Positions 35,709-44,356 of a stretch of 64,000 nt of DNA are shown piece after piece. The stretch is from Longispora sp047121295 (GTDB taxonomy: Bacteria; Actinomycetota; Actinomycetes; Mycobacteriales; Micromonosporaceae): assembly GCF_047121295.1 (NCBI RefSeq), contig NZ_CP139447.1, positions 682,001-746,000 on the forward strand. The letters are read 5' to 3'. A model generated the notes under the pieces. It saw only the letters and a program-made list of their open reading frames with translations. It ran no database searches and had not been told where the DNA came from. A program made the translations under genes and the position numbers. Position 1 is the first letter of the stretch. Every line of letters starts with the position of its first letter.

Positions 35709-36962
35709 GTGACGAGCGCACTGAGCACGCTGACGTCATCCTGGCCCTCCGACCACTCCGACAGCCTCACCGGCTCCGATCCGCTGCCCGGCCAACTCGA
35801 CCGTTGGCTCGCCGCGCACGGGGCCGAGCTCGTGGCGACCCGTCGGCACATCCACGCCCACCCGGAGCTGTCCGGCCAGGAGTTCGGCACGGCCGAGCTC
35901 GTCGCCGAGAAGCTGCGCGCGGCCGGCCTGTCGCCGCGCCTGCTCCCCCGGGGCAACGGGCTGCTGTGCGACATCGGCGAGGGCGACCGGGTCGTGGCAC
36001 TCAGAGCCGATCTCGACGCGCTGCCGCTCCCGGACATCAAGGACGTGCCGTACCGGTCGACCCGGCCCGGCGTCGCGCACGCCTGCGGCCACGACGTGCA
36101 CACCACGGTCGTGCTCGGCACGGGCCTGGCGCTCGCCCAGCTGGCCCGGGACGGCCAGCTCGACGGCCGGGTCCGGCTCGTCTTCCAGCCGTCGGAGGAG
36201 AAGACCCCGCAGGGCGCCCCCGAGATGATCGGCTTCGGCGCGCTCCAGGACGTCAGCGCGATCTACGCGCTGCACTGCGACCCGAGGCTGCCCGTCGGCC
36301 TGCTCGGGGTGCGGCCCGGCCCGATCACGGCCGCCGCCGACATCCTCGAGGTCGAGCTGACCGGCCCGGGCGGGCACACCTCCCGGCCGCACCTGACGGT
36401 CGACCTGGTCAACGCCCTGTCGAAGATGGTCACCGACGTGCCGGCGCTGCTCAACCGGCGGGTCGACCCCCGGGCCGGGCTCGTGATGGTGTTCGGCGCG
36501 ATCGGGGCCGGCGAGGCGGCCAACGCCATCCCGAACACCGGGTTCGCCCGGGCCACGGTGCGGGTGCTCAACCGCGACGTGTGGCGCACGCTGCCCGACC
36601 TGGTCACCGAGCTGGTGCACGACGCGCTGGCCGGCACCGGGGCGAAGGCGAACGTGACGTACACCCGGGGAGTGCCGCCGGCGATCAACGACCGGATGGC
36701 CAACGCCGTCCTGGCCGGGGCCGCCAGCGCCGCGCTCGGCGCCGACCAGGTGGTCGAGACCGAGATCAGCCTGGGCGGGGAGGACTTCGCGTTCTACCTC
36801 GACCAGGTGCCCGGCGCGCTGGCCCGGCTCGGGGTGGGCGTGCCCGGCTCCGGCAAGGTGGTGGACCTGCACCAGAGCGGCTTCGACGTGGACGAACGCG
36901 CGATCGGCTACGGCATCCGGGTCCTCACCCACACGGCACTGGCCGCAGCCGCAACCGCCTGA
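35709..36962 (+). CDS. M20-family amidohydrolase
   Basis: This 417-residue metallohydrolase belongs to the hippurate hydrolase/IAA-amino-acid hydrolase branch of M20D. HACGHDVHTTV near 117 carries metal ligands, PSEEKTPQGA near 160 the Glu pair, GGHTSRPH near 223 begins the lid domain, and GGEDFAFYLDQVPGA near 357 supplies the last ligand. Such enzymes split N-acyl amino acids or peptidoglycan-like amides; the substrate is not evident. The GTG start lies after an A+T-rich promoter region without a strong ribosome-binding site. Confidence 0.9.
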   Translation: MTSALSTLTSSWPSDHSDSLTGSDPLPGQLDRWLAAHGAELVATRRHIHAHPELSGQEFGTAELVAEKLRAAGLSPRLLPRGNGLLCDIGEGDRVVALRADLDALPLPDIKDVPYRSTRPGVAHACGHDVHTTVVLGTGLALAQLARDGQLDGRVRLVFQPSEEKTPQGAPEMIGFGALQDVSAIYALHCDPRLPVGLLGVRPGPITAAADILEVELTGPGGHTSRPHLTVDLVNALSKMVTDVPALLNRRVDPRAGLVMVFGAIGAGEAANAIPNTGFARATVRVLNRDVWRTLPDLVTELVHDALAGTGAKANVTYTRGVPPAINDRMANAVLAGAASAALGADQVVETEISLGGEDFAFYLDQVPGALARLGVGVPGSGKVVDLHQSGFDVDERAIGYGIRVLTHTALAAAATA

Positions 36963-36968
36963 AGACCT

Positions 36969-37762
36969 TTATTTGTTACGAGTGGGGAGTGACCGGCCCG
37001 CGTCGGTCGCTCCCAGCACCACCAGGTCCACGGCACTCGTCACCGGCGCGGCCGGCAGCGCCGCCGCGTCCGCCGCGAGCCGGTTCAGCCCGTGGGTCAG
37101 CTCCACCTCGGTGAGGTGCCGGAACGCCGACACCGCCCGGTGCCGGATCCGGTCGAGGTAGGCCGACAGGTCCGGCGCGATCTCCAGGGTGAGCGTGCAC
37201 AGCCCCACCAGGCACAGCCCGGCCCGCAGCGCGGCCTTCTCGGTCTCCTCCAGCGTCGGCAGCCCGCCCTCCTCGACCTCGTGCGCCCGGGGAAGTACGG
37301 CGACCAGGCCCGGGGGGACGGCCGGCCCGCGAAGTTCCCGCAGAGCAGCACCCGGCCGCCCGGGCGGAGCACCCGGGCGATCTCGGCGAGCGCGCCGGCC
37401 CGGTCGGCCACGTGGTGGTAGACGAGGAACAGCAGCACCACGTCGCAGGAGGCCGCCGGCAGCGGGATGCGCTCGGCGCTGCCGGCGAGGTGGTGCACCC
37501 GGGGGTGCGGGCGCCGGGCGACGGCGAGGGCGCGCATCTGGACGGACGGTTCGACGGCGTAGACCGTGCCGCCGAACCGGTCGGCGAGCCCGGCGCTGAA
37601 CCGGCCGGTGCCGGAGCCCAGGTCGAGGGCTGTCAGGGGGCGGTGCGCGGGGGCGTGGGACGTGAACTCGGCGAGGAGCTGTTCGGTGGTGGCGGGCGGG
37701 AGCGACTGGCCGTCGTCGTACCCGACGTAGAGCCCGTCGTCGTAGTTAACGTCCTGGGTCAT
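36969..37762 (-). pseudogene. SAM-dependent methyltransferase, frameshifted
   Basis: A class I methyltransferase starts at ATG 37762 with ALDLGSGTGRFSAGLADRFG near 45, VYAVEPS, then VLLFLVYHHVADRAGAL and ARVLRPGGRVLLCGN, as expected. The frame breaks at a run of six G (37312-37317; C on the coding strand). One extra C would restore PSPPGLVAVLPRAHEVEE and continue through EETEKAALRAGLCLVGL to the stop at 36969, giving about 264 residues. The two halves are each well coded, so the change is recent or a sequencing error. It overlaps the flavoenzyme gene by 17 bases. Confidence 0.82.
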
Positions 37763-38873
37763 CGAACCGCCGGGGGTCGAAGAGCCCGATCGCGAGGTCC
37801 GAGCCCCCGTCGACGGCCAGCCCGGCGGCGGCCTCCCCGATGGCGGGGGCCAGTTTGAACCCGTGCCCGGAGAAGCCGCCGAGGACGGTCAGCCCGTCCC
37901 GGGCGCCGACGAGGAAGTGCCGGTCGGGCGTCAGTGAGTACATGCACGTGGCCATCCGCAGCGGGCGCGGGTCGACCCCGGGCAGGGTGTCGGCGACGAT
38001 GTCGCCCAGCCGGGCGGCGTCCAAGGCGTCGGCGGGCCGGACCCCGGCCGTCGGGTCGACGGGCTCGTCGATGCCGGGCCAGCTGTGCAGCCCGACCTTG
38101 ACGGCCCCGTCGATGGCCGGGAAGCCGTACCAGTTGTGCTCCCAGCTCTCGTCCATCCGGATGAACACGGGGAACTGGTCGGCGGAGTAGGCGGCCGTCG
38201 CGGCGAACCAGCCGACCACCCGGCGGACCACCCGCACGTGCGGGGCGAGGCCGGGCACCAGTCCGGGCGTCCAGCCGCCGCCGGCGACGACCACGTGCCC
38301 GGCGGTGATCGTGGTGCCGTCGGCCAGCTCCACGCGGCCGGGCTCGACCGAGGCGGCCGTGCCCCGGACCACCCGTGCCCCGAGGGCCACGGCGGCGTCC
38401 ACGGCGGCGTGGACGGCCTTCTCGGGGTAGACGATGCCCGCGTCGTACTCGAAGACGGCCATCATGTCGTCGGGCACCCGGTGCTGCGGATAGAGCCGGT
38501 GCAACTCGCGCGCGTTCAGCACGTTGTATTTCAGGCCGTGCTCCTCGGCCGAGGCGATCGAACCGGTGATCGCCGGCGAGTCCTCGCGGCCGAGCATCAG
38601 GCCACCCGTGCGGTCGAGCAGAGTGGTGGCGGACTCCTTTTCGAGCTCGCCCCACAGCCGCCAGGAGTCGAGAAGGAGGGGCACATATGCGGCCCCCTCC
38701 GCGTACGCCGTGCGGATGATCCGCGATTCCCCGTGACTCGCGCCCCGGGAGTGTCCGATGTCGAACTGCTCGACGCCGACGGCTTTCACGCCGCGCTGCG
38801 CGAGGCGCCACAGGGTCTGACTTCCCATCGCGCCGAGTCCGACGACGACGACATCCGCGTTAATAGTCCTCAT
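37746..38873 (-). CDS. solA: N-methyl-amino-acid oxidase (sarcosine/N-methyltryptophan oxidase type)
   Basis: This FAD-dependent oxidase has 375 residues and belongs to the MSOX/SolA group that demethylates N-methyl amino acids, releasing formaldehyde and peroxide. It shows the dinucleotide fold VVVGLGAMGSQT near 9, HSRGASHGESRIIRTAY near 41-57 and ATCMYSLTPD near 315, whose Cys is the covalent FAD site in monomeric sarcosine oxidase. GGFSGHGFKLAP near 340 is also conserved. It sits in a three-gene overlapping operon between a small membrane protein and the frameshifted methyltransferase. Confidence 0.9.
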   Translation of the reverse strand: MRTINADVVVVGLGAMGSQTLWRLAQRGVKAVGVEQFDIGHSRGASHGESRIIRTAYAEGAAYVPLLLDSWRLWGELEKESATTLLDRTGGLMLGREDSPAITGSIASAEEHGLKYNVLNARELHRLYPQHRVPDDMMAVFEYDAGIVYPEKAVHAAVDAAVALGARVVRGTAASVEPGRVELADGTTITAGHVVVAGGGWTPGLVPGLAPHVRVVRRVVGWFAATAAYSADQFPVFIRMDESWEHNWYGFPAIDGAVKVGLHSWPGIDEPVDPTAGVRPADALDAARLGDIVADTLPGVDPRPLRMATCMYSLTPDRHFLVGARDGLTVLGGFSGHGFKLAPAIGEAAAGLAVDGGSDLAIGLFDPRRFDDPGR

Positions 38874-39486
38874 GATTCTCGGCTTCCCTCTGCGCGCTCT
38901 CTGCGGGCTGCTTGGGGGCGTGCCGGGCGGGGGTCTTACGGATGTGAAACGCGCCCTTCTCGAATACTACCCAGGAGCGCAAGAGGCTGGTCACGGTCTC
39001 GGCGGCCAGCGGTTCGCGGCTGATGATCGCGGTGCCGGCCGCCGGATTGAGGTCGTGGTCGTACGCCAGCCAGATGCCGGGGATGATGCCCGCGTTGGAG
39101 GGGATCCGGTTCACGAAACGGTAGACGAGAGTTTCGGTGTGCGTGCGGCCCTGGAACACCATCACATAGTGGTCGTGCTCCTCGTAGACCGTGCCCCGAT
39201 AGCGCAGCGGCGGCGGGGCGGGACCGAAAGTCGGCGGCGGGTACCGGCCGAAATTCTCGCGACTGACCACGTAGCGCTGGAGCACCCCGGAACGCACGTG
39301 GAACGTGCCGTGCCGCAGATGCAGTCGACCGTCGATGAAGCTGTAGCTGTACGAATACCACAGCCCGCCGAGCGGGTGCCTGCGCAGTCTCCGAAAGGGA
39401 TAGAGGATGACGCGGTAGAAGGGAACGACCAGCACGCCGATCACGGCACCCACGACGGACGTGATGATCCAGTTCGGTTCCACCAC
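38860..39486 (-). CDS. hypothetical protein with one N-terminal membrane helix
   Basis: This protein has 208 residues and no family I recognise. IITSVVGAVIGVLVVPFYRVIL at about residues 6-27 (core VVGAVIGVLVVPFYRVIL) is a single membrane segment, followed by an Arg-rich turn and a cytosolic beta-rich domain with aromatic strands (GGLWYSYSYSFIDG, YEEHDHYVMVFQGR, GIWLAYDHDLN). The last 30 residues are charged. GTG 39486 is preferred because GGAGG lies ten bases upstream; TTG 39522 is an alternative. Its stop overlaps the oxidase start by 14 bases, which implies coupled translation and a shared role. Confidence 0.7.
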   Translation of the reverse strand: MVEPNWIITSVVGAVIGVLVVPFYRVILYPFRRLRRHPLGGLWYSYSYSFIDGRLHLRHGTFHVRSGVLQRYVVSRENFGRYPPPTFGPAPPPLRYRGTVYEEHDHYVMVFQGRTHTETLVYRFVNRIPSNAGIIPGIWLAYDHDLNPAAGTAIISREPLAAETVTSLLRSWVVFEKGAFHIRKTPARHAPKQPAESAQREAENHEDY

Positions 39487-39569
39487 CCGGCTTCCCCCTC
39501 CCGACGGGGATTGGTTCGGCAAGCATAGGTGATCTATCTCTTTGCGTCGATATCCTGGACACTCTGAGT

Positions 39570-41435
39570 ATGTCTGTCACCGAACTCCGCGTGCACGGAG
39601 TCGCCGGCCATTCCGCCGAGCAGATCCTGGGCCGCCAGCACACCACCCGGGTCGCCGGTGACGCCGAGGCCGGCTTCTACCGGCCCACCCCGCCGGAGGA
39701 CCCGAGGGGCCCGGCGGGCTTCGACCTGGAGGCCTACCGGTGGGGCAGCCTCACCTCCGGGGCCGCCGCGCGGGCGCTGTGGCTGCTGCTCCTGCCGTTC
39801 ACGCTGGCGAACCTGACGATCTGGCTCCGGCCGGCGGGGAGGCGCGGCGCGGGGCTCTGCCGGCTGTTCGCGTTGTCGTTGACGGGCACGTTCGTGCTCG
39901 GGATCAGCGGGGTGACGATCGACCTGCTCGGCTGGCAGCGCGGCGGCGGCCGGTGGGTGTGGCTGGGCGCGCTCGGCACGGCGGCCACGATCGGCCTGCT
40001 GTGGTATCTGGGCCGGCGGACCTGGATCCACTACGAGTCCTACCCGGCGAACGGCGACGGCTTCGGCGAGCCCTCCTTCTGGGACGGTCGCGCGCTGGTC
40101 GGCGTCGGCCGCGCCCTGCACGTCGGGGCGGCGTTCGCGACCCTGGGTGCGGTCGTGCCGGGCCCGGCGTGGGGCAGGTGGGCGGCGGTGGCCGTGCTCG
40201 CCGGCACCGGGGTGGCCACGCTGCTGCCCGGGATGGCGGACACCAACGCGCCGGCCCGGTGGGCGGCGCCGTTCGCCGGCGTCCTGCGGACCGCCGGGCT
40301 CCTCGTCGCGACCGTCGTCATCGGGTACGCCGCGCATCAGCCGCCCGAGCCCCGGCACCCCGGCGCCCTGCCCGGGTACGCGGCCACGGTCACCTGGCTG
40401 TTCGCAGCCCAGTCCGGGCTGCTGCTGCTCCTGGCCCTGCGCGCCGGGCGCACCCCGGCCCTGGTCGGCTCGTACGCGCTGTGGGTCACCGCGCTGTTCA
40501 ACTCCGGGCTCGGGCACCGGGTGGCCGGGGTGCTGCCGGGGGATCCGGTGCTGCCGGCGGCGTACAGGTGGACGGCTCTCGGTTTTGACTTCGCCCTGCT
40601 CGTCGGGGTCGTCGTGGTGCTGATCGCCCTGCGGGTGCTCCGCCGGGCCCGGGCCGCCGCGCGGGCCGTCACCGACCGGGACTTCCCCGGCAAGCGGGCC
40701 ACCGACCCGACCCGGGCCGGGCGGATCGACGCGGCGATCGGCGGTTCCCGGCTCACCGAGTCCGCCCGGCCGCTGCTCCTCGGCGGGTACGTTCCCCTGC
40801 TGCTCGGGGCGCTGGCCGCCACCGGGCTGGCCCTCGCCGACGCCCGGGTGCCCACGGCGCTGGTCTGGGCCGTCAACACCGGCACCTGGCTGATCGGGGC
40901 CGCCGTGCTGGCCCTGATGGCCCTGGGCCTGTGGGCCTACAGCTCACAGACGGTGCGCCGGACCGTCGGCGCGCTGTGGGACATCGGCACGTTCTGGCCG
41001 CGCGCCGCGCACCCGCTGGCCCCGCCCTGCTACGCCGAGCGGGCCGTCCCGGAGCTGGCCGGCCGGATCCGGGGGCTCGGGGACGTCGTCGTGGTGGGGG
41101 ACAGCCAGGGCTCGGTGCTGTCGTTCGCCGCGCTGCTGCACCTGGGGGCCGCCCGCCCGGCCGGCGCGGGGCTCGTCACGCACGGCTCGCCGCTGACCAG
41201 GGTGTATTCGCGGTACTTCCCGGCCTGGGTCAACCCCGGCGTGCTCGGCCGGGTGGCCGCGCCGTGGGCGAACCTGTGGCGGGACACCGACCCGCTGGCC
41301 GGGCCGGTGTCCGCCGCCGACAACCGGCGGCTGGTCGACCCGCTGGAGTTCACCGGCCCGATCCACGGCCACGGCGGCTACCGTTCCGACCCGGCGTACG
41401 TCGAGGTGGTCCGGGCGGCCGCGATCCCGCGCTGA
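39570..41435 (+). CDS. polytopic membrane protein with hydrolase-like C-terminus
   Basis: This protein has 621 residues. The N-terminal VTELRVHGVAGHSAEQIL and FYRPTPPED resemble the first strand and oxyanion region of an alpha/beta-hydrolase. About ten membrane helices follow (70-470). The last ~130 residues return to a hydrolase fold with VVVGDSQGSVLSF near 508, where Ser replaces the usual GxSxG nucleophile context as GDSQG, and a late GPIHGHGGY His near 600. So the hydrolase appears to be interrupted by the membrane part. Related actinobacterial proteins exist without known function. A TATCCT box lies 14 bases upstream. Confidence 0.7.
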   Translation: MSVTELRVHGVAGHSAEQILGRQHTTRVAGDAEAGFYRPTPPEDPRGPAGFDLEAYRWGSLTSGAAARALWLLLLPFTLANLTIWLRPAGRRGAGLCRLFALSLTGTFVLGISGVTIDLLGWQRGGGRWVWLGALGTAATIGLLWYLGRRTWIHYESYPANGDGFGEPSFWDGRALVGVGRALHVGAAFATLGAVVPGPAWGRWAAVAVLAGTGVATLLPGMADTNAPARWAAPFAGVLRTAGLLVATVVIGYAAHQPPEPRHPGALPGYAATVTWLFAAQSGLLLLLALRAGRTPALVGSYALWVTALFNSGLGHRVAGVLPGDPVLPAAYRWTALGFDFALLVGVVVVLIALRVLRRARAAARAVTDRDFPGKRATDPTRAGRIDAAIGGSRLTESARPLLLGGYVPLLLGALAATGLALADARVPTALVWAVNTGTWLIGAAVLALMALGLWAYSSQTVRRTVGALWDIGTFWPRAAHPLAPPCYAERAVPELAGRIRGLGDVVVVGDSQGSVLSFAALLHLGAARPAGAGLVTHGSPLTRVYSRYFPAWVNPGVLGRVAAPWANLWRDTDPLAGPVSAADNRRLVDPLEFTGPIHGHGGYRSDPAYVEVVRAAAIPR

Positions 41436-41439
41436 CCTT

Positions 41440-41493
41440 CGCGGGGCCGCCCCGGGACCCGGTGACGGGTCACGGGGCGCCCCGGCCCCCGCG
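41440..41493. terminator. hairpin between convergent genes
   Basis: An inner GACCCG/CGGGTC stem with a GTGA loop (41456-41471) sits inside a longer arm pair CGCGGGGCCG (41440-41449) and its near-complement (41483-41493, one bulged C). It can serve both the membrane-protein gene and the convergent flavoprotein gene. Confidence 0.55.
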
Positions 41494-41558
41494 ACGCGCC
41501 GGGCGTCGCCGGTGGAAGCCGGGGCGGGTGTCGCCGTAACGGATGAAGGGGTTTTTCT

Positions 41559-42947
41559 CTAGACGAACTCGTGCTGCATGAGCTGGCGGGCGGCCTCGGC
41601 CAGGGAGCCGGCCAGCGACGGGTAGATCGTGATCGTCTGGGCGAGCTGGGACACCGTCAGGTGGTGCTCGATGGCCAGCGAGATCGGCAGGATCAGCTCG
41701 CTCGCCTTCGGGGCCACGACGACCCCGCCGATGACCAGGCCCGATGCCGGCCGGCAGAAGATCTTCACGAAGCCGTCGGTGATGTTCGCCATCTTCGCCC
41801 GGGCGTTGCCGTCCAGCGGCAGCATCACGGCGCGGGCCGGGACCCGGCCGGTGTCGACGTCGTTCTGCGAGACGCCGACCGTGGCCAGCTCCGGGTCGGT
41901 GAACACGTTCGCGGCGACGGTCTGCAGCCGCAGCGGCGAGACCGCCTCGCCGAGGGCGTGCCACATCGCGATCCGGCCCTGCATGGCCGCGACGCTGGCC
42001 AGCGGCAGGACGCCGGTCACGTCGCCGGCCGCGTAGATGCCCGGCACGTTGGTGCGCGACACCCGGTCGGTGGTGATGTAGCCCCGGTCGGTCTTCACGC
42101 CGTACTCGGCGAGGCCCAGGCCCTCCGTGTTCGGCACCGAGCCCACGGCCATCAGCGCGTGGCTGCCCTCGACCTTGCGGCCGTCGGCGAGCTCGACGAG
42201 CACCCCGGTGGCCGTGCGGGTGACCTTGTCGGCGCGGGACCGGCCGAGGATCGTCATGCCCCGGGCGCGGAACACCCGCTCGATCGCGGCGGCGGCGTCG
42301 GCGTCCTCGTGCGGCATGACCCGCTCGCGGCTGGAGACCAGGGTGGTGTCCACCCCGATCGCGTTGTACGCGCTGGCGAACTCCGCACCGGTTACGCCCG
42401 AGCCGATCACGATCAGCTTCTCGGGCAGGTCGGGCAGGTCGTACACCTGGCGCCAGGTGAGGATGCGCTCCCCGTCCGGGACGGCGTCCGGCAGCACCCG
42501 GGGGGTGGCCCCGGTGGCGAGCAGCACGATGTCGGCCTCGACCGTGTACTCCGTGCCGTTCGTTGGCTGGATCACCACCCGGTGGGTGTGGCCGAGCGCG
42601 TCACTGCCGAGCCGGGCCCGGCCGTGCACGAAGTCGACGCCCACCTTGCAGAGCTTTGCCCGGATATCTTCCGACTGGGCGATGGCGAGGTGCTTCACCC
42701 GGCTGTACACCGCCTGGGCGTCCACCACCGCCGGGCCCGTCGTCACGCCGAGCGCGGACGCCGTCGACATGGACGTCACGACGTCCGAGGACGCGATGAA
42801 GGTCTTCGAGGGGACGCAGTCGGACAGCACACAGGCCCCACCAGCCCCGTCCGCCTCCACCACGGTCACGTCGGCGTCGAGTTGGGCGGCGACGAGCGCG
42901 GCCTCGTACCCGGCCGGGCCACCACCAATGATCACGATGCGAGACAC
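41559..42947 (-). CDS. lpdA: LpdA-type NAD(P)H-quinone dehydrogenase (class I flavoprotein disulfide reductase family)
   Basis: This 462-residue protein has VIIGGGPAGYEAAL at the N-terminus, GGACVLSDCVPSK near 40 with both cysteines of a CX4C, the NAD(P) site VIGSGVTGAEFASAY near 180, and YAAGDVTG near 305. The C-terminus reads TITIYPSLAGSLAEA and so lacks the His-Glu dyad of true lipoamide dehydrogenases, as in mycobacterial LpdA (Rv3303c), a quinone reductase. GTG 42947 follows GGAGAG by seven bases; a longer frame to 42998 lacks this support. No dehydrogenase complex genes are nearby. Confidence 0.88.
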   Translation of the reverse strand: MSRIVIIGGGPAGYEAALVAAQLDADVTVVEADGAGGACVLSDCVPSKTFIASSDVVTSMSTASALGVTTGPAVVDAQAVYSRVKHLAIAQSEDIRAKLCKVGVDFVHGRARLGSDALGHTHRVVIQPTNGTEYTVEADIVLLATGATPRVLPDAVPDGERILTWRQVYDLPDLPEKLIVIGSGVTGAEFASAYNAIGVDTTLVSSRERVMPHEDADAAAAIERVFRARGMTILGRSRADKVTRTATGVLVELADGRKVEGSHALMAVGSVPNTEGLGLAEYGVKTDRGYITTDRVSRTNVPGIYAAGDVTGVLPLASVAAMQGRIAMWHALGEAVSPLRLQTVAANVFTDPELATVGVSQNDVDTGRVPARAVMLPLDGNARAKMANITDGFVKIFCRPASGLVIGGVVVAPKASELILPISLAIEHHLTVSQLAQTITIYPSLAGSLAEAARQLMQHEFV

Positions 42948-43010
42948 AAGCCAACTCTCCAAACAACTCGACTGCCGGCCAGGCTTATTCTCCACCACGG
43001 CAATTCAAGC

Positions 43011-43016
43011 TATCGT
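43011..43016 (+). promoter_or_regulatory. -10 box TATCGT, leaderless promoter
   Basis: TATCGT ends six bases before GTG 43023 of the gamma-glutamylcyclotransferase gene and decides that start over ATG 43029. Confidence 0.55.
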
Positions 43017-43022
43017 CGGCTG

Positions 43023-43466
43023 GTGCCGATGTACGCAGCGTATGGCTCAAATCTCGATCCCGGCCGCATGCGGGCCTACTGCCCGCACTCCCCGATGGTG
43101 GGGACCGGCTGGCTGGAAGGCTGGCGACTGACGTTCGCCGGGGAGAAGGAGATCGGGCCCGAGGGCTCGGTGGCCACCCTCGTCGAGTCCGTCGGCGACC
43201 AGGTCTTCGTCGCGCTCTACGACATCCACGCCTTCGACGCCCAGGCGCTCGACGACCTGGAGGGAGTGGCGTCGGACACGTACCGGAAGCTGCACGTCCG
43301 GGTCGCGACGCTGGAGGGCGAGTACACGGCCTGGCTGTACGTGTACACCGGCTACGAGGGCGGGCTGCCGTCCGCGTGGTACCTGTCGGAGATCGCCAAC
43401 GCGGCCGAGAAGGCCGGGGCCCCCGACGACTACGTGGCGGCGTTGCGGGCCAGGCCGGCGCTCTAG
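43023..43466 (+). CDS. gamma-glutamylcyclotransferase family protein
   Basis: This small enzyme (147 residues) of the AIG2/GGCT fold would release 5-oxoproline from gamma-glutamyl peptides or amines. The YAAYGSNLDPGRM start is the substrate-binding loop, GPEGSVATLVES near 55 follows the catalytic strand, and LEGVASDTYRKLHV near 82 is typical. GTG 43023 is supported by its -10 box; ATG 43029 is the alternative. Its last four bases overlap the convergent acetyltransferase gene. Confidence 0.82.
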   Translation: MPMYAAYGSNLDPGRMRAYCPHSPMVGTGWLEGWRLTFAGEKEIGPEGSVATLVESVGDQVFVALYDIHAFDAQALDDLEGVASDTYRKLHVRVATLEGEYTAWLYVYTGYEGGLPSAWYLSEIANAAEKAGAPDDYVAALRARPAL

Positions 43467-44356
43467 AGATCCAGCCCGTAGACCGTCGAGCTGAGCCGCA
43501 CGGTCATGCCCACCCGCTGGTACAGGGACAGCGCCCCGGTGTTGGTGTGCGTCCACAGCGTGCAGGTCCGCCGGCCCCGCCGGTGGAAGTCGCGGAACGT
43601 GTGCCGCAGCAGCAGCCGGGCGATCCCCAGGCCGCGGTGGTCCCGCCGGACGGCGAGCCGCTCGATGTACCCGTCCGCGGAGCCCGGCACGTCCAGCGCC
43701 AGGGCCACCCCGACCGGCTCGTCCCCGGCGAACGCCACCGGGGACAGCTCGGGGGCGAAGGTCGCCCGTTCGACGGTGAGCCGCGCCCACTCGTCGTAGG
43801 ACCGGCGCCGCTCCTGCCACTCGTCGAACGCGTCCTCCAGGAGCCGGTGCACGGCGGGCCCGTCGCCGGATCGGAACGCGCGGACCGTGACCCCGGCCGG
43901 CGGCTCGGGCACCTCCGGTTCGGTGGGCATCGCGATCTCCAGCAGCCAGTTCGTCGCGAACGGCTCGAACCCGTGGGCCCGCAGCAGCCCGACCGCTGCC
44001 CCGTCGGTGTCGGAGGCCACCTGGACGAGGTTCCGACCGCCCGCCTCCCGGGCCCGCGCCTCGGTCCACGTCAGCAGCGCCCCGCCCAGGCCACGGCCCC
44101 GGTGGTCGGGATGGACGTCGACCTCCGACCGGCGGTTCACCCAGGCCCGGGCGACAAGGTCGCCGGCCCCGTCGTGGACCAGGACGGTGTCGAGGGCCAG
44201 ATCCATGCCCGGCCGGGCGAGGTTGGCGGCGACCGTGTCGGGGTCGGATGCCGGGTGGCCGTCCTCGCAGGCGGCGACGAGGCGCCAGATCTCGGGGACG
44301 TCGGCGAGGGTCGCGGGCCGGGCCACGTAGCCGGCCGGCAGTTCGGGACGGGGCAT
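43463..44356 (-). CDS. tandem GNAT acetyltransferase
   Basis: This acetyl-CoA-dependent transferase has 297 residues in two GNAT domains, about 1-150 and 155-297. The pyrophosphate-binding motif is HRGRGLGGALL in the first and HRGLGIARLLL in the second; the second also has NTGALSLYQRVGM, where a Tyr acts as general acid. The arrangement resembles mycothiol synthase-like proteins, but the substrate is unknown. The ATG directly follows the stop of the preceding GNAT gene with no gap, so the pair is an operon of related genes. Confidence 0.87.
   Translation of the reverse strand: MPRPELPAGYVARPATLADVPEIWRLVAACEDGHPASDPDTVAANLARPGMDLALDTVLVHDGAGDLVARAWVNRRSEVDVHPDHRGRGLGGALLTWTEARAREAGGRNLVQVASDTDGAAVGLLRAHGFEPFATNWLLEIAMPTEPEVPEPPAGVTVRAFRSGDGPAVHRLLEDAFDEWQERRRSYDEWARLTVERATFAPELSPVAFAGDEPVGVALALDVPGSADGYIERLAVRRDHRGLGIARLLLRHTFRDFHRRGRRTCTLWTHTNTGALSLYQRVGMTVRLSSTVYGLDL

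Noticed and set aside
36969..37762. Programmed frameshifting in the methyltransferase gene
   Set aside because: There is no slippery heptamer with a downstream structure; a one-base change in the G6 run is simpler.
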